Origin: Psococerastis gibbosa
Taxonomy: Eukaryota; Arthropoda; Insecta; Psocodea; Psocidae
Reading direction: 5' to 3'
Assembly: GCA_963971405.1 (NCBI GenBank)
Contig: OZ020484.1
Location: 29,410,770-29,474,769 of the forward strand
DNA: 64,000 bases
Shown here piece by piece: positions 12,535 to 23,385 of the stretch (positions are counted from its first letter, which is position 1; each line of letters begins with the position of its first letter). Position numbers and translations under genes: made by a program. The notes under the pieces are model-generated. The model made no database searches. It was not told the origin of the DNA and was given only the letters and a program-made list of their open reading frames with translations.

Positions 12535-15500
12535 ATGGCAGACCAACAACTTTTAGATAGTTTAGAAGTGAAAAAAGACAAATTAAAGAATCTTTTTTCT
12601 CGTTTAAATCTAATTTTAGACACATGCAAAGGTTACGGAAAATCCAAGCTCACACTGCTTAGCTCTAAGAAACACTTCGCTTTGAATATACGGAGTGAAG
12701 TCACGGTATTAGAAGACGAAATGAGAGATATTATTATTATGCTTCCAGATAAAGAGAAAAATGATAATTTTGCTTATGTATCAAAATGTTCTTCACAATT
12801 TGACCAACTTTTAGAAGCAATTGATGTTCTTCACTCGGAAGCACTTGACTTTTCCCAAAGCCAAACTGCTCAGCAGACTCAACCTAAAAGCAATGTTCCT
12901 CAACATTCAGTACAACTTCCTAGTATTACAATCAAACCGTTTACTAATGAGTTATTAGATTTTCCACGATTTATTCGTTTATTTGAAGCTATTTATGATA
13001 AGCATCCGTTACTTTCAGGTACGGAAAAGTTTTTTTACCTTCAGTCATTGCTGCAGGGAGAGTCTCTCGCACTAATTAATACATTTTCAATTTCAGCCCA
13101 AGGCTATACCGATGCATTAAAAGCACTTAAGGATCGTTTTCAGTGTCCGAGAGCCTTAGCTGCTAAAATAACTAAAGAAATTTTAAATTTCAGTCCATCA
13201 AAAAGGCCTACTTCTGAGTCTTTAAAAAAATTTCTCCAAATTTTTAATGACCACGTTACAACTTTGAAATCGATTCCAGGAATTACCGATCTTGGTGATT
13301 TTTTACTGCTCACTATTGCTTCTAGGGGACTCGACCCGTTGACGAGAAAATTATTTGAGTCAAAAATGTCAGAAAAATCGAGTCAAAAAATGCCTACCTA
13401 CTCTGAATTAATCGATTTTGTGAATAGACAATTGTCCACTTCTGAATTACTTTCAGCTGATTCTTCCCCGCCTAGTTTTGACAATGTTAAACATAGTCAA
13501 AATAATTATTTTAATAAAAAATATGAAAAGTTTAATTCTGCGCAGCCAAGTCTGCACGTGCAAAGCCCGAGTGATTCTGGTAACTCAGAGGCGCGGATTC
13601 AACGTGCAAATGCCTGCAACGTTTCATTACCTGCTCGTTCTAATGCAAATACTAATGCCACTTCTGATAATAATAATTCAAATTATTGTTTATTTTGTAG
13701 TGAGTCTACCAACCATAGGATTGGTCGTTGTAATCATTTTTTGAAGTTAGATTTAAAACAACGAAAAGACTGGGTTACAAAAAATAACCGATGTGGAATC
13801 TGCTTATCTGATAAACATACTGCTAACTGTCCAAGCACTAAGTCTTGTTATCACTGCACTTCTAAATTTCATAATTCTCTGCTTTGTGGTTCAAAACCAA
13901 TTTCTGCTTCTGCCACAAAAAATTCTGCTCAAGGGTCTAGTCAAAACCGGGCTCTTGCCTGCACAGTTTCTGAAAAGAATACCTCGCTTCAAGTGGTATT
14001 CGGCTCTTTTCAGGCTGTAGTTTCTGGTCCGAATGGCAAAAGCCAACTGTTACGCTGCATAACAGACACAGGCTCTGTTAGAAATCTGATTACAATGAAT
14101 GCTGTACGCGCGCTAGGTATCCCATTGTCTCCTGAAAAAACTGAACTTTCGGGGGTAGGCGACCAAAAGGTGATGTCGCTAGGATCTGCTAGCCTAACGC
14201 TAAAATCTCGCTACAATCCCGAATTTACAATGAAAATAGACGCATGTGTAATGAATAAAATTACTAATGATCTTTTTCCAATCAAATTAAATTCTAAATT
14301 AGAAAACATTCTGTCAAAGTTTAATCTAGCTGATACTGATTTATTCACAGCTGTTAAACCCGCTCCTGTAGATATCCTACTATCGGTCCAAGAAACCATG
14401 GGTCTGCTTGCTTGCAGCGAGAAGCCGGAACCTGTCATTGATTTTAATTACTGTTCGCAATATATGGAAAATAAACAACCATATATTGTGTCTGGTCCCA
14501 TGGGAGCTATTATTTTCGGAAAATTAGAATCATTAAATAATTGTAATAACTGCTTACTTTGTTCTGATTGTAAAAACGCCGCCTCTGATATAAAAGAATT
14601 TTTCCATAATGAGTTAATTCCGGAAGAAAATTTTAACACTTGTGTTTTGGATGAAAATGAAAAATATGCAGAAACTCAATTTCAGGAAACCCACTCCAGA
14701 AAGGTAAATGGACAATTTGTGGTGAAATTGCCATTCAAACCGGACTTTCCTAAACTGGGTAACAACCGCACGAAAGCCATCGCCTGTTATTATAGTCTAG
14801 AAAAAAGGCTTTCGAATCGATCTGACTATTCTTTGTATCAAACTGTTCTGCAAGATTTTTTTAACAAAAAAGAAATCATCCCGTCTACACTTCAGAATAA
14901 TTATATTCTCAATCAGCACATTGTTATAAAACAATCAAACCAAAAAGCGAAAATTGTATTTAATCCAGCTGTCAAGTCACCTGTCTATTCTTTAAATGAT
15001 ACTTTGATTTGTGGTCCGAAACTACAAAGAGATCTCAGTCACGTGATTATTTCAGCTAGAGGCGAGCCTATCGCTTTAGCCTGCGATATTGACAACTTTT
15101 ATAGATCAATTGCTATTCACCCTGATGACGCCGAAAAATTGCATATATTTGCTGGATTAGATAGCGATGGTAATGTCAGTCAACACGGTGAAATAACCGA
15201 ATGTCAAATAATGCACCTATGTTATGGTTTATCCCCCGCACCATTCTTGGCACTAAGATGCATTCTACAATTATGTAAAGAAAATGAATTAAATTTTCCA
15301 GCAGCTACTCGTATTTTAGCAAAGTTTCGTTACATTGACGATATTTTCTTCTCTGCTTCTGATATTCAAACATGTAAACAAATGAAAAATGATTTATGCT
15401 CCATTCTAAGCCAAGGTCAATTTACTTTAAGTAAGTTTGTATCTTCTCATTCCAAAGAACTCAACTTAGGATCCGCACCTGTTTCAGTTCGTTTCAGCGA

Positions 15501-17583
15501 TAGTAATATTACCCCAATTCTTGGTTGTCTTTGGGATCCGGAAAATGATGTTTTTAAATTTGAATTCAGCGAGTTCAAAGGTCCAGTTACAAAACGTACA
15601 TGCACCAGTTTTCTAGCAAAATGTTACGATTCTCAAGGAATGATCGCACCTGTTTTGTTTTATCTTAAGCGATTTGTCCAACTTTGCTGGCATAATCACG
15701 CTAATTTAGGATGGGATAAGGAATTACCCCCTGACTCAGCAAAAGAATGGATTGATTTCACCAATCAAATGCCAGTTTTAACTGAAATTTCTATACCACG
15801 ATATTGCACTATACCTAACTGTAAACAATACCTATGTGTATTTAGCGATGCTTCTAGCTCTGGAATAGCTAGCGCAGCCTATGTTGTTACTGCTACTCCA
15901 GGTAATCAGCCCAATTTATCTAGGTTGATTTATTCAAAAACTAAACTTGCCCCCCTGCGAACTGTTAGAACAATTCCACAATTGGAACTTTCAGGTATCG
16001 AACTAAGCGCTAAAATAATAAAATGGTTATTAGATGGTGACTTACCATTTAAATTCGAAGCAATTTATGGCTTTGCCGACTCTATGATTGCACTAGCCTA
16101 CTTAAAAATACCTTTGTGTAAACTCAAAGTTTACGTAGCCAATAGAGTTTCTCCTATTCACAACTTAACCTCGAAATCTAAAGTTGAATGGCTCTATTGC
16201 AGCACTACCGACAACCCAAGTGATCTACCGAGCCGAGGTATAACACCAAATAAATTGATAAATAACGAATTTTGGTTCACAGGTCCAGAATTTCTAAAGT
16301 ATGATTTCCCGCCTTCTGATAATCTGCCTCCAGTTCCTAATCAAGAAAATCTACCTGACGTCATAGAACCCATTCTACTCGTACCTGCTTTTGAACCTGA
16401 ACCTAATTTAATTGTAAAATTATCTCAGGATTTTTCTAATTTTTGCCACTTGCAACGCATTGTTGGCTATGTTCTAAGATTCGTAAATAACTGTCGCCAT
16501 AAAAAATTTAAACGCAAAATAGGTTTTGTATTAACATTACCGGAGCTTTATTTAGCCACCCTTTTCATAGTAAAACATGTCCAAAATTACTATTTCTACA
16601 AGGTAACCATTCTGATTAAAAACCGAAAAAATTCTTGTCCAAAACATTTACTCTCTCTTTCCCCGTTCATTGACCCGTCTGGGCTTCTTAGAGTCGGAGG
16701 GAGACTTCAAAATGCAAAAATTAATTATGAAGCAAAACATCCTCTTATTCTACCAAAGGATTGTAACCTGTCAAAAATACTGTGCAGGTATTATCACTCA
16801 CTATCAGCTCATGGTGGTTCTAACTTAAGTATAAGCCTACTACGACAAAAATTTTGGATTGTATCTGGAAAAGCTCTCATGAAATCTATTATTCATGCTT
16901 GTATTGTCTGTGCAAAATGGCACCCTGTTCGTCCTTCACCTACTCAAGGTCAGTTGCCACCGTGGAGGGTTGAACAAACATTCTGCTTCCGTGGAGTCGT
17001 TGGCATAGATTGTTTCGGTCCATATTTATACAAATTTTCAGGTCGACGAAATTCCGGCACTTCAAAGATGTACGGGATAATTTTCGTATGTGAAGGGTCA
17101 CGTGCTTGTCACATCGAACCCCTCTCATCCCTCTCGACCAGAGATTTTCTCGCAGCTGTAGACCGCTTCACCGCACGCAGAGGACTACCTCAAAAAATAA
17201 GGTCTGATTGTGCTAAAAGCTTTTCCGCCGGTTTCAGAAAAATGTCGGAAGTTTCAAAGTGGCTGAATGAAAATTCTGACTCCATTATTTCCAATTTGGC
17301 GTCAAGGTCAATTGAATTTAGCCAAATTCCGGCTTACAGCCCATGGTTTAGTTCATGGGAACAAATCATAGCTTGTTGCAAAAGATTGCTCAAAGTATTA
17401 CTTATATCACCCATGTACTATGAGGAATACGCCACCATCTTCACTAGGGTGGAATCTCTTGTTAATTCGCGCCCCTATTTAGAACCTTCCCAGGACGCCA
17501 AAGACTCCGTCGATTTGTTGTGTCCAGCATCTCATGCCCTCCCACTTTCCTGCATAACCATGAATATGACACAGTGCCAATAA
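12535..17583 (+). CDS. BEL/Pao gag-pol polyprotein, truncated by a frameshift at its C-terminus
   Basis: The 1682-residue frame starts at an ATG shortly after the leader. Residues about 130-270 are a DUF1759-type gag domain (PFTNELLDFPRF, DALKALKDRF). Residues about 383-450 hold cysteine clusters (CLFC, CGICLSDKHTANC, CYHC). The protease shows DTGS at residue 511. Reverse transcriptase has LACDID (Asp 851) and YIDD (933-936), where many relatives have YVDD. RNase H starts at FSDASSS (Asp 1105). Integrase has a CIVC zinc pair, then catalytic Asp 1492 (GIDCFG), Asp 1558 (RSDC, where relatives usually have Asn after the Asp) and Glu 1609 (SSWEQ, where relatives usually have Gly-Gly before the Trp-Glu). 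The frame shifts shortly after the integrase core, so this copy may lack full activity. No repair is proposed here. Confidence 0.92.
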   Translation: MADQQLLDSLEVKKDKLKNLFSRLNLILDTCKGYGKSKLTLLSSKKHFALNIRSEVTVLEDEMRDIIIMLPDKEKNDNFAYVSKCSSQFDQLLEAIDVLHSEALDFSQSQTAQQTQPKSNVPQHSVQLPSITIKPFTNELLDFPRFIRLFEAIYDKHPLLSGTEKFFYLQSLLQGESLALINTFSISAQGYTDALKALKDRFQCPRALAAKITKEILNFSPSKRPTSESLKKFLQIFNDHVTTLKSIPGITDLGDFLLLTIASRGLDPLTRKLFESKMSEKSSQKMPTYSELIDFVNRQLSTSELLSADSSPPSFDNVKHSQNNYFNKKYEKFNSAQPSLHVQSPSDSGNSEARIQRANACNVSLPARSNANTNATSDNNNSNYCLFCSESTNHRIGRCNHFLKLDLKQRKDWVTKNNRCGICLSDKHTANCPSTKSCYHCTSKFHNSLLCGSKPISASATKNSAQGSSQNRALACTVSEKNTSLQVVFGSFQAVVSGPNGKSQLLRCITDTGSVRNLITMNAVRALGIPLSPEKTELSGVGDQKVMSLGSASLTLKSRYNPEFTMKIDACVMNKITNDLFPIKLNSKLENILSKFNLADTDLFTAVKPAPVDILLSVQETMGLLACSEKPEPVIDFNYCSQYMENKQPYIVSGPMGAIIFGKLESLNNCNNCLLCSDCKNAASDIKEFFHNELIPEENFNTCVLDENEKYAETQFQETHSRKVNGQFVVKLPFKPDFPKLGNNRTKAIACYYSLEKRLSNRSDYSLYQTVLQDFFNKKEIIPSTLQNNYILNQHIVIKQSNQKAKIVFNPAVKSPVYSLNDTLICGPKLQRDLSHVIISARGEPIALACDIDNFYRSIAIHPDDAEKLHIFAGLDSDGNVSQHGEITECQIMHLCYGLSPAPFLALRCILQLCKENELNFPAATRILAKFRYIDDIFFSASDIQTCKQMKNDLCSILSQGQFTLSKFVSSHSKELNLGSAPVSVRFSDSNITPILGCLWDPENDVFKFEFSEFKGPVTKRTCTSFLAKCYDSQGMIAPVLFYLKRFVQLCWHNHANLGWDKELPPDSAKEWIDFTNQMPVLTEISIPRYCTIPNCKQYLCVFSDASSSGIASAAYVVTATPGNQPNLSRLIYSKTKLAPLRTVRTIPQLELSGIELSAKIIKWLLDGDLPFKFEAIYGFADSMIALAYLKIPLCKLKVYVANRVSPIHNLTSKSKVEWLYCSTTDNPSDLPSRGITPNKLINNEFWFTGPEFLKYDFPPSDNLPPVPNQENLPDVIEPILLVPAFEPEPNLIVKLSQDFSNFCHLQRIVGYVLRFVNNCRHKKFKRKIGFVLTLPELYLATLFIVKHVQNYYFYKVTILIKNRKNSCPKHLLSLSPFIDPSGLLRVGGRLQNAKINYEAKHPLILPKDCNLSKILCRYYHSLSAHGGSNLSISLLRQKFWIVSGKALMKSIIHACIVCAKWHPVRPSPTQGQLPPWRVEQTFCFRGVVGIDCFGPYLYKFSGRRNSGTSKMYGIIFVCEGSRACHIEPLSSLSTRDFLAAVDRFTARRGLPQKIRSDCAKSFSAGFRKMSEVSKWLNENSDSIISNLASRSIEFSQIPAYSPWFSSWEQIIACCKRLLKVLLISPMYYEEYATIFTRVESLVNSRPYLEPSQDAKDSVDLLCPASHALPLSCITMNMTQCQ

Positions 17584-17900
17584 GTAACCGTACCAGTTGG
17601 GATCGTATTTCCATAACCATTGAAGTATTCTGGAAGCGTTGGCATGCAGAAGTTCTGCATACTCTAATGCAAAAGCACAAATGGCCCAGGGGCAATTCAA
17701 AAAATCTGGTTATAGGGCAACTGGTGTGGGTGCCTGACACTAGAAGCCAACCGGGAACCTGGCCTTTAGGTCGAATTTCCAATGTTTACCCAGATCAGGC
17801 TGGAGATGTCCGAGTTGTGGATGTTTCAACCCAATCTGGAATTCTAAGAAGAGCCAGTAGAAATTTGATTGTCGTGCCTGTCATGTGTCATGTATCCTAG
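17520..17900 (+). pseudogene. Detached C-terminal end of the BEL/Pao polyprotein (DUF5641-like)
   Basis: In another reading frame, after about 17575, the translation shows WKRWHAEVLHTLMQKHKW, then LVIGQLVWVPD, then TWPLGRISNVYPD and VRVVDVSTQSG. This is the pattern of the DUF5641 domain that ends BEL/Pao pol. It overlaps the upstream frame between 17520 and 17583, so an insertion or deletion of one or two bases must have occurred near there. The stop is at 17898-17900. Confidence 0.82.
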
Positions 17901-18111
17901 TTGAATTTTCAAAAATTTAATTAAAAAATAATAATAAAAATTTAATAATAATAACCATAATATTTATATACTAATTTGTTGTTAATTTAATTTCATATTG
18001 TACTTACCATGCATGTTATACTATGTAAGGTTGTTGTGGTTTGTCATGTATTTATGTAATGTATTTTTTACTGATCAGCCCACATATTGCTTTCAATTCC
18101 TGCCCCCAGTA

Positions 18112-18395
18112 TAGTCAAGTTAAAACATGTCAAAAGGAATAACTGCACATACAAATCAGTATCAATCGATAACCCGCTTGTGTCAGTAATAACAAGTACC
18201 GTAACTGTTGTCATTTTATACAATTTTACTATTTCTATATTATAGTGAGTCGTGCCGTGCCCCCCCCCCCTCTTAGTCTACCAGAATTTCAATTCACTAC
18301 GCACACGGGCGCCCGTCTCTTCACGAAGGCACCAAAGTAGTAAGTTTTGGGAACAGCAACACCCCCTCAGCTAGGCACACCAAGCACACCCACTA
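18112..18395 (+). repeat. 3' LTR of the BEL/Pao element
   Basis: 284 bp, matching the 5' LTR except for one A/C difference in the tcaAgaag/tcaCgaag stretch and two fewer C in the poly-C run. It is followed directly by the ACGAC target duplication. The bases just before it (tgcccccagta) are not a clear purine tract. Confidence 0.9.
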
Positions 18396-18874
18396 ACGAC
18401 TCTCGGAAAATAGGGGGTCAGGGAATTCCCCTGGGGAGGGGGGGGGGGGGGTGTCGTACCCGATAGGCGAAATAAAGATTTTTCAACGAATTACAAACGG
18501 ATCTTCCCACAAAGAAATTTAGTGTTGGCTGATGGCACGCGGCGGCCCTTGACCAGCACTTACAGGACTTACCGGGCTTTATTGGATAAATCTGGCACTG
18601 ATCGCTTCATATATTTGTGGGTATCTGCCGATGACTTAAAGTATATTGACTGCTTACTACGCCTTAGGCTAAGTATACTACTGAACCGCGACGGGACATT
18701 GAATCATTGGGTTCCTCTCTTCAGTGTGTCCTTATTTTTTATTTTTTGCACAAATCAAAAATTGAAAGTGAAAATATATAAAAAAAAGATGTAAAAAACA
18801 TTCTTCTTTGGATGAGTGAATTATATTTTTATGTTAATAATTTTTAGACTGTAAATCTCTATCACCAGCAGGCA

Positions 18875-19045
18875 GCAGCCTGATCGAGGCGATTATAATA
18901 CCGGTATTTATTTAATCCCCTGGTATTAAAAATGTAAACAAGATAATTTTATAATGGAATGTGCTATTCAAAATTTGTTTGTTTACAGTTATAATCCTAG
19001 GGTATTTATTTAACCCCGGTATTATAATCGCCTCGATCAGACTGC
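18875..19045 (+). mobile_element. MITE family 1, copy A (full length)
   Basis: 171 bp with 30-bp terminal inverted repeats starting GCAGCCTGATCGAGGCG and one mismatch between arms. The inside is AT-rich (ATTTATTTAATCCCCTGG, TATAATCCTAGGGTATTT). No coding capacity, so it must have been moved by a transposase from elsewhere. Confidence 0.85.
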
Positions 19046-19445
19046 AGGTAGCACTCAGTTGCCATAGAGACCATGGAGACAAGAAAGGGGTAACAGGGAC
19101 CAAATGGGACCGCTCACGTACCATAAGCAGTCTAGATACTTCAAGTCATTGGTATCTGTCAACTAGTTGCCTTCCTATTTATTTAACATGGCAACGTTCT
19201 GAAATCTCGGGGACCAGCGGAAAACTTTGCGTACAAACAAACGATAGTATAATTGAATAGCATCCATAAGCGAAGCATTGAACAATTTTCTTTATCATAG
19301 GCGTGGACAAATAAGCATGCATTTTGTGATCGCTACCGGTTGTTGGTAATTAGGAAGCGTTTCAATGTTAATTCAAAATTTGTCAAAATGTCAAAATACG
19401 AGCATATACAGGTAAGTAGAGGATACTCATTTACTGTTCTAGTGC

Positions 19446-19539
19446 GGGCTTTTGGTCGAGCAGTTAAGACGACGCCCTGGTTAGGCGTAGATCGTGGGTT
19501 CGAATCCCGCCAAGTCCAGTTTTTATTTATCCTCTAAAT
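19446..19539 (+). repeat. tRNA-like unit (SINE head), copy 1
   Basis: Bases 19446-19517 fold as a standard 72-nt cloverleaf: acceptor GGGCTT with AAGTCC, anticodon stem ACGCC/GGCGT, loop CTGGTTA with anticodon GGT, T arm GTGGG TTCGAAT CCCGC. Box B is GGTTCGAATCCC. A TTTTT follows, then a tail (TTTATCCTCTAA) shared with a second copy at 49.9 kb. The shared tail says SINE or retroposed tRNA rather than a working tRNA gene. Confidence 0.62.
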
Positions 19540-20334
19540 TCTGTTAAAATTACAGCACAAATAATTAAACAACTATTGAGAAAACCGCTTCGGTTTCCGA
19601 TTTGTTTCGTTAGTTTTACTTAATAGTCTTAATTTCTATCTCCTTTGGTAACAGTAACGATCTTATAAATAACTGCAACGTCCGAACGGGTTGGCGCCAG
19701 CGTCACAAATACCTGTTTCAGGTGCATTACCCTAAAAAGAGAGTACCACTCCACTACATAAGCGTCGACCCCGAAATCAAACCTACAATTCACGCCATTT
19801 TACCGCAATATGTCAATTTTCACCTACACGGCCCATCCACTTTCTGCTGACATGCGCGATTTTGTTTGATAATATTAATTGGCTTGCACTAGTATTTTTG
19901 CATAAAATAAAGTGATCAAGGCCATCCGGAGTCCAGACAGGTATATTATATTGAAGGCTGAATGAGTCGCATCGAGCGCGGAGGCATAGGATGAGCGACA
20001 GCAGGCATTATCACCAACGCAGGACTCATGCTTTCGCCTGTTTCATTGCATTAATGGCAAGTTTGTCTCAGCTTGTCAATTATCGCTTGTAGCCGGTGTA
20101 GGTTGACATCGAGAACCAGTTTGCCAATGGCCAAAAATTCAAACGGAAACAATACAAATAATGTCCGAAATCCATGGGGTCGTTGGCATTGGACAAGAGA
20201 CCTATAGGCCAGGGTCCACAAAAGGTCTTTCAAAAAATTACAAGGGGTGAATCTACGAATGCAATAAAATAGATTTTCAAAAATTGTCAAGTAGCCTATT
20301 GTATGAGAATTGCTTCTTTTTCTCCTTCTTCCCC

Positions 20335-20540
20335 TTCAGTGCCGCATGTGTAGCGTGGTCCATTTCTTGTACTCCAACCGGTCAGTTGTCAACGCCTTCA
20401 GCTTTGCCATAGTTTTCTCCCTTTTCTCGGCCATTCTTCCAGTGTTGTCCTCGGTCTGCCCATGGGTCACCGACCTTGTGGCCTCACCTAGGCCAGCCTC
20501 CTGGTGATCCTTTTTCCTCCCATTCTTAGGACGTGGCCGA
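20335..20540 (+). repeat. Dispersed repeat, related to 8150-8290
   Basis: CATTTCTTGTACTCCAACCG, GTTGTC, CCATAGTTTTCTCCCTTTTCTCGG and a following run match the segment at about 8180-8260 (TTCATTTCTTGTACTACAACC ... CCCCTTTTCTCGG). Probably LINE or SINE derived. Confidence 0.5.
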
Positions 20541-21952
20541 ACCATTGCATGAGAATTGCGCAACGAATAAATTAATTTGACTGGACAGACTGTGACTCGC
20601 ATGGACAATACGGTTCTCAACCAGTTGCTGCCAAAAAATTGGAGAGACTGTTCTGGCAGAGGTCCCTAGCATATTAGTAACACATTGCATAATATTATTA
20701 ATATTAACTCGGCAAACTTTCCAATTGGTAAAATACCTAATATTCGTTACAATTCCATCATAATATAGCCTCAAAGGATCGCCAAAGGGGGAAGTAATTA
20801 TTTCTTATCGATAGCGACAGCGTTGAAATATATGTAAATACATCAAAATGTTTTGCATACCCTCTACAAGTAATGGATAATTTTAATTGTCGTCTCCGAA
20901 TTATTAAACGGAGTTCGTTATGTGTCAGTCACAGTCAGATCGGCGAACATGAATTTTAATTTCATTATTCCAATACTCGATCCAATAAATATGGGTCTAA
21001 GGAAAATTGGAAAGTGTAATGCCTAAATTCAGATTCAAATCGTATAATTCAACATAAACATTCCAAATATTTCTGGACTACTGGATCGAACAAATACTGA
21101 TGTGTGTAATCAGGGCCAATCTACTACTTATTCACAGTATTTTATTATGGCATGGAAGGATTCGAACCTTCGCGTGGTGGTATCATAATTACCTAGAGGT
21201 AAAAGAACTTCTGCAGTGAAAACAATAATAAACATCAATACGTTTCCAAACATTATCGTAAAATTCTCGCTCCCGCCCTAATAGTACCCAAATATTGTTT
21301 ATATCAATAACATTATTAACCATTAGTGAAAGAATGCATTTCCTTCCCAGATCGTAAATCGTGCGACAGATTTAAAAATCTTCTTCATCTTCTTCAGCCA
21401 ACGCCCGTCCTTGGCTGGTAGGCCGTTTGACGCCGTGCCGCATAGTAGAGCTGGGCCAATCCCTCCAGTGTCATAGTTCGGTTTTCTACCTCATTGCCAG
21501 TGCAGCTGAATAGGTGATTGGCATTCCATTCCCCTTCCCTTGGAAGCAGAGGGGAGAGCAGAGATTTAAAAATTTCAGCGAGAGCTTGGTATTTTCCAAT
21601 TAATTTGAATTTTTTTGCTTCATTTGCGGATTATCCGTGTGAAAGTCGACCCAATGACCCAGGAGCGGTCTCGTTAAGAGGCAGCCGGTGTTTTAATAAC
21701 TATTATTACTCCCTCGACTCATCCAGCCAGCTTCCTCGAAGATTCCACGCCCATCGGCGGCGCATTCCAGCCCATCTCAAACATCAAACACCTGAGTCAC
21801 TGATTTTTGCTCTCTTACAGCCACCACGTTAAACATTCACAACATTTCCTGATGCGTAGACTCGGGCTAATGGGACATAGGGCGCCGCCGATCATTCTTC
21901 AGTCAGTTAAAACCCGGAGGAAAATTTGTCTCCTGACACGACTTATCTTATA

Positions 21953-22105
21953 GAGGGCGGCCGAAGAAGGAATTCATGGAACAACTGAAGGAGAACGCAG
22001 GACCTCTAACGTACCAAGAGCTGAAGAGTAAGGTGCAGGACCCTGGATGGTATGCAGGGAGTTGCTGCCAACCAAGCGTTGAGATTGTGACCTCAGAAGA
22101 AGAAA
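21953..22105 (+). repeat. LINE ORF2 C-terminal relic, copy 2
   Basis: RGRPKKEFMEQLKENAG, TYQELKSKVQD and GSCCQPSVEIVTSEEE follow copy 1 closely, so both come from the same LINE family. Confidence 0.6.
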
Positions 22106-22956
22106 GGAACGGACAATTGTGGCGGAGTCCACCTTGTTTGTTTTGACAAGGAAATACAAAATTTACAAATGATTCCACAAATCCCACACGATATCACATT
22201 ATAAAACCACTCAGCGTCAATGGCGTTAAAAGCGACAAACGCATAATTAAAGACTTAAATAAATAGTAACAACAACAATAATCAAAACAAGGTTCAGTAC
22301 TCGATACGAGAAGTCTTCAAAACCATATATGGCATGATGAGCAGGTATTTCATATACTGTATGTACAGGTATATTCCGAGAATTTATAGTTAATAAAAAA
22401 AACTCGTTAACCAGGATTAATTATTGTCCTCCAGTGAGGCAATCATTGAACACGAATGCGTCCTGCTGAGGTACGGAATTAAGTGTCGAACGAAGAGCAA
22501 ACAGTTTGAAATATGCCCGAGACCGAGGGTGCAATGGCTGGACGAGGCGTCGCTGACTAGCAAAGGAGAGCGTAAGACCACGCGGACGGCGATAATTTAA
22601 TGGAACACGAGCTATGGGTCCAAAAAGTAAGTAAACATATAAATTGGCATATACATAGTACACAGTACTATGCATTAGATTGTTGTGATCAGGACCAATA
22701 GTATTCGGATCGAGAGGCCGGTAGCCTTGCAAGATCCTAGCCTGCCCAAACCTTTCGGTTCGGACAGGACTTTTCGGGCTTTTTAGGGCCCAATTAGCCT
22801 ACACCGTTAGCCGTAGAGACGCCCCCTACCCCCGCACACTAGCCATAACTTGGCATAGTGATTGGAACGGCGTACCCTCTACGTTGCCCACAGGAGCGCG
22901 ACTAGGACGAGGTGTTATGGCACTTCCATGTCCTCTCTGATCAGCTCATTCGCTAA

Positions 22957-22992
22957 GGCGGGGTTTCCACCGACCTCTCATTGCAGAATGCA
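22957..22992 (+). repeat. Solo terminal repeat of MITE family 2
   Basis: GGCGGGGTTTCCACCGACCT and the following bases up to AATGCA match the left end of the neighbouring MITE exactly, preceded by TAA. Only this one end is present, so it is a truncated second copy 71 bp away. Confidence 0.75.
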
Positions 22993-23027
22993 CTTACGTT
23001 GACGTGGTAGCAGACGTTCAAGACTTA

Positions 23028-23266
23028 GGCGGGGTTTCCACCGACCTCTCATTGCAGAATGCAAATGACATTGAATTTTTCTTTTTATAGAAATCTATTA
23101 CAATGTTTGTACTTAACATATCCCATGACGCCATTTTTTAATTTTAGTTTGTTTGTTTGTGATTTTACTCTATCATTGATCAATTTTAACTATGGCATAA
23201 AGTAAAACAAAAATTTCCGTCAATGTCATGTGCATTCTGCAATGAGAGGTCGGTGGAAACCCCGCC
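23028..23266. mobile_element. MITE family 2, Harbinger-like, with TTA target duplication
   Basis: 239 bp with inverted repeats of about 46 bp starting GGCGGGGTTTCCACCGACC, nearly perfect. Both ends are flanked by TTA (23025-23027 and 23267-23269). A 3-bp TTA/TAA duplication and G-rich ends fit PIF/Harbinger-type elements. AT-rich non-coding core. Confidence 0.82.
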
Positions 23267-23385
23267 TTAATGCCGAACGCCTGGACTCCCCACACCAGAA
23301 GAGAGTCATAGTAACTCCCGCAATACATACATATTCTGATCTAAATAACCAGCCGATTTTCCAATTGCCTTAGTTTGTTTGTTTT

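Larger units (their letters stand above)
11879..18395 (+). mobile_element. BEL/Pao LTR retrotransposon, nearly complete
   Basis: A 6.5-kb element with two LTRs (11879-12164 and 18112-18395), a single gag-pol frame and flanking 5-bp direct repeats ACGAC at 11874-11878 and 18396-18400. The protein has the BEL/Pao order: DUF1759-type gag, zinc-binding cysteines, aspartic protease, reverse transcriptase, RNase H, integrase, then a shifted DUF5641-type end. No envelope frame is present. The LTRs differ by one substitution plus the length of a C run (13 versus 11), so insertion was recent. It lies in sense orientation on the plus strand, antisense to the NBEAL host intron. Confidence 0.93.

Noticed and set aside
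17462-17782. Minus-strand open frames opposite the end of the BEL/Pao element
   Set aside because: Antisense to the integrase/DUF5641 coding sequence; no motif of their own.
21145-21190. B-box-like GGTTCGAATCC on the minus strand (also near 42000 and 43860)
   Set aside because: Only the B-box is convincing; no cloverleaf or second copy supports a tRNA or SINE call.
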